NCBI GenBank assembly: GCA_034721855.1 | Contig: JAYENB010000265.1 | Span: 1-9,463, forward strand | Length of the DNA: 9,463 nucleotides | From: JAQIBY01 sp034721855 | GTDB lineage: Bacteria; Bacteroidota; Bacteroidia; Bacteroidales; ML635J-15 | Direction: 5' to 3' | Made by a program: the position numbers and the translations under genes | The notes under the pieces: model-generated | Databases searched by the model: none | Seen by the model: only the letters and a program-made list of their open reading frames with translations | Told to the model about the DNA's origin: nothing | Part shown: piece by piece, positions 5,892 through 9,463 of the stretch | Position numbering within the stretch: the first letter of the stretch is position 1 | Layout: each line of letters starts with the position of its first letter

Positions 5892-5911
5892 CAAAGATAG
5901 AAAATTCTATC
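5892..5911 (-). promoter_or_regulatory. tRNA-His promoter -7 box with an overlapping palindrome
   Basis: Read on the - strand, 5899-5892 is TATCTTTG, an exact TAnnTTTG box. It places the start near 5885, about seven bases before the tRNA 5' end. The box overlaps GATAGAA-AA-TTCTATC (5896-5911), a 7-bp-arm palindrome that could be an operator or simply symmetric AT-rich promoter DNA. No clear -33 TTG is seen. Confidence 0.55.
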
Positions 5912-5961
5912 CTTAAATAAAAAGATTTTTTAAAAATTAATTATCAACCCCAAGGGAATGC

Positions 5962-5969
5962 TATCTTTG
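5962..5969 (+). promoter_or_regulatory. Flippase promoter -7 box, very short leader
   Basis: TATCTTTG matches TAnnTTTG exactly and ends 8 bp before the ATG at 5978. The transcript would therefore be leaderless or have a leader of only a few bases. No Shine-Dalgarno site is present, which fits this arrangement. The same octamer serves the divergent tRNA-His gene. Confidence 0.55.
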
Positions 5970-5977
5970 GGAAAAAT

Positions 5978-7312
5978 ATGTTCAAACCGGGAAAATACAT
6001 TAATAACATAACCGGATTGCAGTTTTTTCAACTGTTCAGGTTTGGTATGTTGTTTTTAATAAGCATCATTTTTTCAAAATCTGCATTGAAACAGGGGGAA
6101 ATCGGAATTTATGAAACCTTCCTGCTTATTGCAGGTGGTGTGAGTTTCTTTTGGATATCAGGACTTATACAATCCCTGATGCCGCTTTTTAAAACAAAAG
6201 TTTCTGACCACGCTGCTGCAAAAGACGACACCGGAATACTTTTTAATTCCGCTTTGATTATGCTTTCATTGAGCACGATGGCCGGTATTTTTGTGTACCT
6301 TCTTGATGATTACCTTGCCGGGTTACTCTCGCTCCATACCAGCTCTGTTCCCTACCTCAAAATACTGGTAGCTTATATCATCCTGTCAGGCCCCAACAAC
6401 CTGATTGAATATATTTTTCTGCTTAAAAACCAATCCAAAAACATTGTACTTTTTTCCACCATAAGCCTGACATTGCAATTGATTTGCGTTACTGTGCCGG
6501 TGTTGCTCACAAATGACCTGGGCTATGGCCTGTACGGTCTGCTTGCTGTCAATGTACTGAAATTTCTTTTCCTGATGTATTTGATTCGCAGGTACAGTAA
6601 ATTTGAGCTGCGTTTTGATCTCATCAAAAAACATTTGCATTTGGCTTCCCCTCTCATATTTAGCATATTCCTGAGCGGGTCGGCAAGTTACTTTGACGGA
6701 TTTCTGGTTTCTTATCACTTTGACGAAGCCCGTTTTGCCATTTTCAGGTACGGAGCGCGCGAACTGCCATTTGTTGTGCTGCTTGCCAATGCATTTTCCA
6801 ACGCTATGATACCGGAATTTTCCACAAAAGACAGCAGATTGGCTGCCATGGAAAGCATGCGCAAAAAATCAAAAAAACTCATGACGGTGTTGTTTCCGCT
6901 GAGCATTCTTTTCCTGCTCACATCCAAATGGCTGTACCCGGTTGTTTTTAATCCCGACTTTTTACCGAGCGCTGCGGTTTTCAATGTTTACCTGTTGCTT
7001 ATTCTGTCACGGCTTCTGTTTCCTCAAACCATACTGATTGGCTGGCAGAAAACAAGGGCCATCATGGTATCATCCCTGATTGAACTTACCATCAACGTTG
7101 GACTTTCCATATGGTTTATACAAACCATGGGCCTCGTAGGTGTTGCTTACGCCACTGTCATTGCATATATGGTGCAAAAAATTATCCTGATCGCTTACCT
7201 GTGGGACCGAAAACAGATACATCCTGCCCAATACATACCAATTTCATCCTGGATAGGCTGGAGTGTTGTTTTGATGCTTGTGTATGCAGGCGTTAATATC
7301 TGGATATGGTAA
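5978..7312 (+). CDS. MOP-superfamily polysaccharide/oligosaccharide flippase (Wzx/MurJ-like membrane protein)
   Basis: The 444-residue product is almost entirely hydrophobic, with 12 to 14 predicted membrane helices from about residue 16 (FFQLFRFGMLFLISIIFS) to the C-terminal VLMLVYAGVNIWIW. Short basic loops such as MRKKSKK lie between helices. The pattern, with an N-terminal GLQFFQLFRFGMLF helix and GYGLYGLLAVNVLKFLFLMYLIRRY midway, fits polysaccharide biosynthesis or O-antigen flippases of the MOP exporter superfamily. These move undecaprenyl-linked sugars, such as O-antigen or capsule repeat units, across the inner membrane. The exact cargo cannot be read from sequence. It stands alone with its own promoter and no glycosyltransferase neighbours, so a stand-alone or housekeeping role, possibly lipid II export, is as plausible as O-antigen export. 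Confidence 0.8.
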   Translation: MFKPGKYINNITGLQFFQLFRFGMLFLISIIFSKSALKQGEIGIYETFLLIAGGVSFFWISGLIQSLMPLFKTKVSDHAAAKDDTGILFNSALIMLSLSTMAGIFVYLLDDYLAGLLSLHTSSVPYLKILVAYIILSGPNNLIEYIFLLKNQSKNIVLFSTISLTLQLICVTVPVLLTNDLGYGLYGLLAVNVLKFLFLMYLIRRYSKFELRFDLIKKHLHLASPLIFSIFLSGSASYFDGFLVSYHFDEARFAIFRYGARELPFVVLLANAFSNAMIPEFSTKDSRLAAMESMRKKSKKLMTVLFPLSILFLLTSKWLYPVVFNPDFLPSAAVFNVYLLLILSRLLFPQTILIGWQKTRAIMVSSLIELTINVGLSIWFIQTMGLVGVAYATVIAYMVQKIILIAYLWDRKQIHPAQYIPISSWIGWSVVLMLVYAGVNIWIW

Positions 7313-7643
7313 GCGATAAACTGTATTTGGCGTAGCCGATTTCGGGCTACTTTCTTGTCAAACCGATAAGAAATAAATGCGTGGAAGAAAACCCTACAAA
7401 TAAGTACTTTTACGGCTATGACATATACCGCCTGACTGTGCTATGCATGAGAAGAGCCTGTTTGTTTACACCCGTAGGTTTGATTGGCATGGCTGTTTTA
7501 TTACGGCAGGGAAATGTGAGTTGTGTTCCTGTCAGAGATTACTGGCAGGGCAGCCTACTCAATTAGCAACTGGGCTTTCTTCCCATTTTTTTATTACAAA
7601 CTTATTATCAGCGAAATATAAACCTCTCAAAAAAGATTTAGTT
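7313..7643. other. Intergenic stretch downstream of the flippase
   Basis: No gene is supported in this 330-bp stretch. Two overlapping open frames (7381-7566 with a GTG start and 7443-7685 with an ATG start, 61 and 80 codons) lack recognisable domains or ribosome sites. A hairpin GTAGCC/GGCTAC (7332-7350) followed by TTTCTT may be a weak terminator for the flippase. A second hairpin CCTGTCAG/CTGGCAGG lies at 7528-7549. From about 7440 to 7570 the sequence is richer in G and C than its flanks and could be a decayed gene or repeat copy. Confidence 0.5.
7332..7356 (+). terminator. Possible weak terminator of the flippase gene
   Basis: GTAGCC (7332-7337) pairs with GGCTAC (7345-7350), with possible extension inside the loop, followed by TTTCTT. 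It lies 20 bp after the flippase stop. The stem is short and the T-run is interrupted. Confidence 0.4.
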
Positions 7644-7683
7644 AAAAAAAGGCACACATTTCCATTACTGAATTTGTGTGCCT
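7644..7683 (-). terminator. Intrinsic terminator of the T9SS surface-protein gene
   Basis: On the - strand AGGCACACA (7683-7675) pairs perfectly with TGTGTGCCT (7658-7650) around a 16-nt loop and is followed directly by a run of seven T. It lies 17 bp beyond the stop codon at 7700-7702. Confidence 0.85.
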
Positions 7684-7699
7684 AAGATTTCATTCCTAT

Positions 7700-9454
7700 T
7701 TATTGTAATATCAATTTCCTTGTATCAAGTAAAGTTCCTTGGTCATCGAATATTTTAATAAAATAAGTACCATATCCACCAAAGTCATTTACATCTATTT
7801 GAAATTCTGCGTGGTCAATCAGGTTTTCAAATACAGTTTGCCCGAGCGTGTTTACAATTTGAAGGTTGTACCCTGTCATTTGGCTATAATCTCCAGTATT
7901 AATTATTACATAATCATTTGCTGGATTTGGATAAACTTTAATACTTGCTTTATCAATTGAAGCAATACTAACGTTTGTAATCGTAACATCTTGCTGATAT
8001 GTTACTGTACCACAGCCATTGGTAGCAGATAAAACAACTGTATAAGTGTTATTTGCTGTGTATTCATGTGTCACATCTGTTGTGGTAACTCCAGTTGTAC
8101 CATCACCAAGATCCCAAGAGTAAGAATCGGCACCAGTTGTTGTGTTTGTAAAGTCGATTATAGGCTCTAGCGAATTATCAACTGTGAATCCAACAGTAGG
8201 AGTGTGGTTAACTGTAATGCTAACATTATCAGAAGCAGAACAACCTGCTGTTGTTCCTGTTACAGTGTATGTAATATCTGATACAGGTGTAGCGTTAACA
8301 ATAGCTCCAGTAGTTGCATCTAAGCCTGTAGTTGGAGTCCATACATATGAATCAGCACCCGTTGCTGTTAATACTGAAGTTTCACCCTCACATAACTCTG
8401 TTAGAGTAGCTGAAACTGTTACAGTAGGAGCTCCATCTTCATTAACATTAACTAAATCTGTAGCCATACAAGCACCAGAAGTTACTTCTACATTGTAAGT
8501 CCCTTGAGCTAAACCCGTAGCAGTGGGTGTATCTTGAGTAGAAGCGTCATCCCATAAATAAGAATATGTTCCTGTTCCTCCGGTTGCCACAACAGTTGCT
8601 GTTCCATCTGAGTCTCCACAAGTAGCATTTGTTGCTGACATTGTTAAACTAGGCATATCATCAACTATAATAGTAACAGTTTGACAAGTAGAATTTCCAC
8701 AAGAATTTTCCCATCTTCCATAGTATGTTGTATTTGTTGTAGGCGAAACTGTAAGGTTATTACCTGTTCCAGCTAAGGAACCTCCACAAGAGGTAGTAAA
8801 CCAATTGAATGTTGTCCCTGATCCACCAGAATATGTTAGATCTGTTGATTCTCCATTACAAATTAGTGTACTTGTTGCAGAAGCAGAACTAGCTGCAACA
8901 GGAAGAGGATTAACAACCAATGTAGCCATACTAGATGTTACGTTACCGCAGTCTCCACTTACAACACAAGTGTAATCAGCAGCATCGCCAGTAACGACTC
9001 CCGTAATACTGTAAGAAGCATTGTCTGTTCCTACGTTTGTAGTTCCTTTCTTCCATTGGTATGATAAGTTACTACCTGCGGCTGTTACTGTGAAAGTTAC
9101 ATCATCACCAACACATGCAGTTGTATTTGATGGCTGTGTTGTAATTGCTGTATTAGCGTTTACCGTAATATAATCTGTTTTTGTTGTATCATCTGAACCT
9201 CCAGCATTAGTTGCAGTGAGAACTACAGTATATGTCCCCGGATTTGCAAATGTATTGGTAGGGTTTTGTATTGAAGAAGTATTTCCATCATCAAACATCA
9301 GCATATGGGTTATTAACAGGAAGACCAGTTCCTCCGTTTCCACCATTTCCTCCATCAGCACCAAGTCCACCAATTCCACCATTATCTCCTGCTCCATCTG
9401 GATCGCCATCGGCTCCTGCACCACCAGGTCCACCAAGTCCACCATTACCACCAT
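7700..9454 (-). CDS. T9SS-exported PKD/Ig/SprB-repeat surface protein, 5' part frame-disrupted
   Basis: This frame encodes 584 residues, but only about residue 54 onward looks genuine; the first 53 (MVVMVDLVDLV...) are an out-of-frame reading of a glycine-rich segment. In order I see a PKD-type C-terminal half (FDDGNTSS...NPGTYTVVLTATN, 54-98), an Ig-like domain (104-182: CVGDDVTFTV, YQWKKG, ADYTCVVSG), a further Ig/adhesin-type domain (183-266), an SprB-like repeat (269-340: ATCGDSDGTATV, YSYLWDDAS, GTYNVEV), another adhesin-type domain (342-416), a full PKD domain (419-493: YSWDLGDGTT, NTYTVVLSATN), and a T9SS type A sorting domain (500-584: KVYPNPANDYV, GTYFIKIFD, LILQ). Secretion through the outer membrane and surface attachment are expected; adhesion is inferred. 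The gene runs off the window edge, so its true start is not visible. Confidence 0.8.
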   Translation of the reverse strand: MVVMVDLVDLVVQEPMAIQMEQEIMVELVDLVLMEEMVETEELVFLLITHMLMFDDGNTSSIQNPTNTFANPGTYTVVLTATNAGGSDDTTKTDYITVNANTAITTQPSNTTACVGDDVTFTVTAAGSNLSYQWKKGTTNVGTDNASYSITGVVTGDAADYTCVVSGDCGNVTSSMATLVVNPLPVAASSASATSTLICNGESTDLTYSGGSGTTFNWFTTSCGGSLAGTGNNLTVSPTTNTTYYGRWENSCGNSTCQTVTIIVDDMPSLTMSATNATCGDSDGTATVVATGGTGTYSYLWDDASTQDTPTATGLAQGTYNVEVTSGACMATDLVNVNEDGAPTVTVSATLTELCEGETSVLTATGADSYVWTPTTGLDATTGAIVNATPVSDITYTVTGTTAGCSASDNVSITVNHTPTVGFTVDNSLEPIIDFTNTTTGADSYSWDLGDGTTGVTTTDVTHEYTANNTYTVVLSATNGCGTVTYQQDVTITNVSIASIDKASIKVYPNPANDYVIINTGDYSQMTGYNLQIVNTLGQTVFENLIDHAEFQIDVNDFGGYGTYFIKIFDDQGTLLDTRKLILQ

Positions 9455-9463
9455 TTTGTGTGC
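9291..9463 (-). pseudogene. Glycine-rich reading frame upstream of the PKD frame (partial, ends in a premature stop)
   Basis: In the - strand frame shifted from the PKD frame, 56 codons run from the window edge to TGA at 9291-9293. They encode collagen-like or glycine-rich sequence: NGGNGGLGGPGGAGADGD, GDNGGIGGLGADGGNGG and finally LPVNNPYADV. Regular GG-x spacing and proline/Asp content suggest that this, not the Val/Met/Glu-rich alternative, is the real protein frame here. The PKD frame resumes at 9295 with FDDGNTSS, so a +1 (or -2) shift joins the two. The PKD domain also lacks its usual first half. The pieces are best read as one gene broken by a small deletion or by an assembly error. 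Confidence 0.55.

Noticed and set aside
5804..5978. A tRNA-associated integration site for a mobile element
   Set aside because: No integrase and no duplicated tRNA 3' end was seen; the flanking genes are ordinary chromosomal genes.
7381..7685. Two overlapping small frames (61 and 80 codons) after the flippase
   Set aside because: No domain, no ribosome site, and the longer one runs into the terminator of the opposite-strand gene at 7650-7683.
7739..8498. + strand frames inside the surface-protein gene (73 and 118 codons)
   Set aside because: They are shadows of the PKD/Ig repeats; the - strand frame has clear domains and a matching terminator.
9299..9454. The Val/Met/Glu-rich N-terminal 53 residues of the 584-residue frame as real protein
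   Set aside because: The composition is abnormal for this family and the alternative frame gives a regular glycine-rich repeat, so this stretch is most likely out of frame.

Overview
The window looks like a chromosomal fragment of a member of the Bacteroidota. This rests on the DUF4290-murA gene pair, a MurA closely resembling Bacteroidota MurA, a C-terminal type IX secretion (T9SS) sorting domain on a PKD/Ig-repeat surface protein, weak Shine-Dalgarno sites, and several exact matches to the Bacteroidota -7 promoter box (TAnnTTTG). I cannot place it to genus from sequence alone.

Layout. 1-83: the last 26 codons of a UvrD/PcrA-type helicase. 84-680: a gene-free stretch with repeat-like material, a 30-bp near-perfect palindrome, a candidate promoter and a nested inverted repeat. 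681-3323: a compact + strand cluster of a DUF4290 protein, murA and an exported thioredoxin-fold protein; the first two overlap by one base and the third follows 16 bp later. 3324-3737: intergenic, with a candidate promoter and a 154-bp MITE-like element that folds on itself. 3738-5575: grpE-dnaJ, the co-chaperones of DnaK, separated by 5 bp. 5576-5803: a heptamer tandem repeat and a strong bidirectional terminator. 5804-5877: tRNA-His(GTG) on the - strand, divergent from a MOP-superfamily flippase (5978-7312). 7313-7699: intergenic, with a terminator facing the last gene. 7700 to the window end: a - strand T9SS-exported, multi-domain adhesin-like protein whose 5' part lies in two different reading frames.

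Functionally the window is mostly housekeeping: peptidoglycan precursor synthesis, envelope thiol chemistry, protein folding, histidine decoding, and lipid-linked glycan export. A large surface protein is at the right edge. I saw no defence island, prophage, CRISPR array or clearly new multi-gene system. The points most worth a second look are non-coding (nested inverted repeat at 515-632, palindrome at 348-377, MITE-like element at 3489-3642), the aspartate in place of the usual MurA catalytic cysteine, and the broken frame near 9291-9295.
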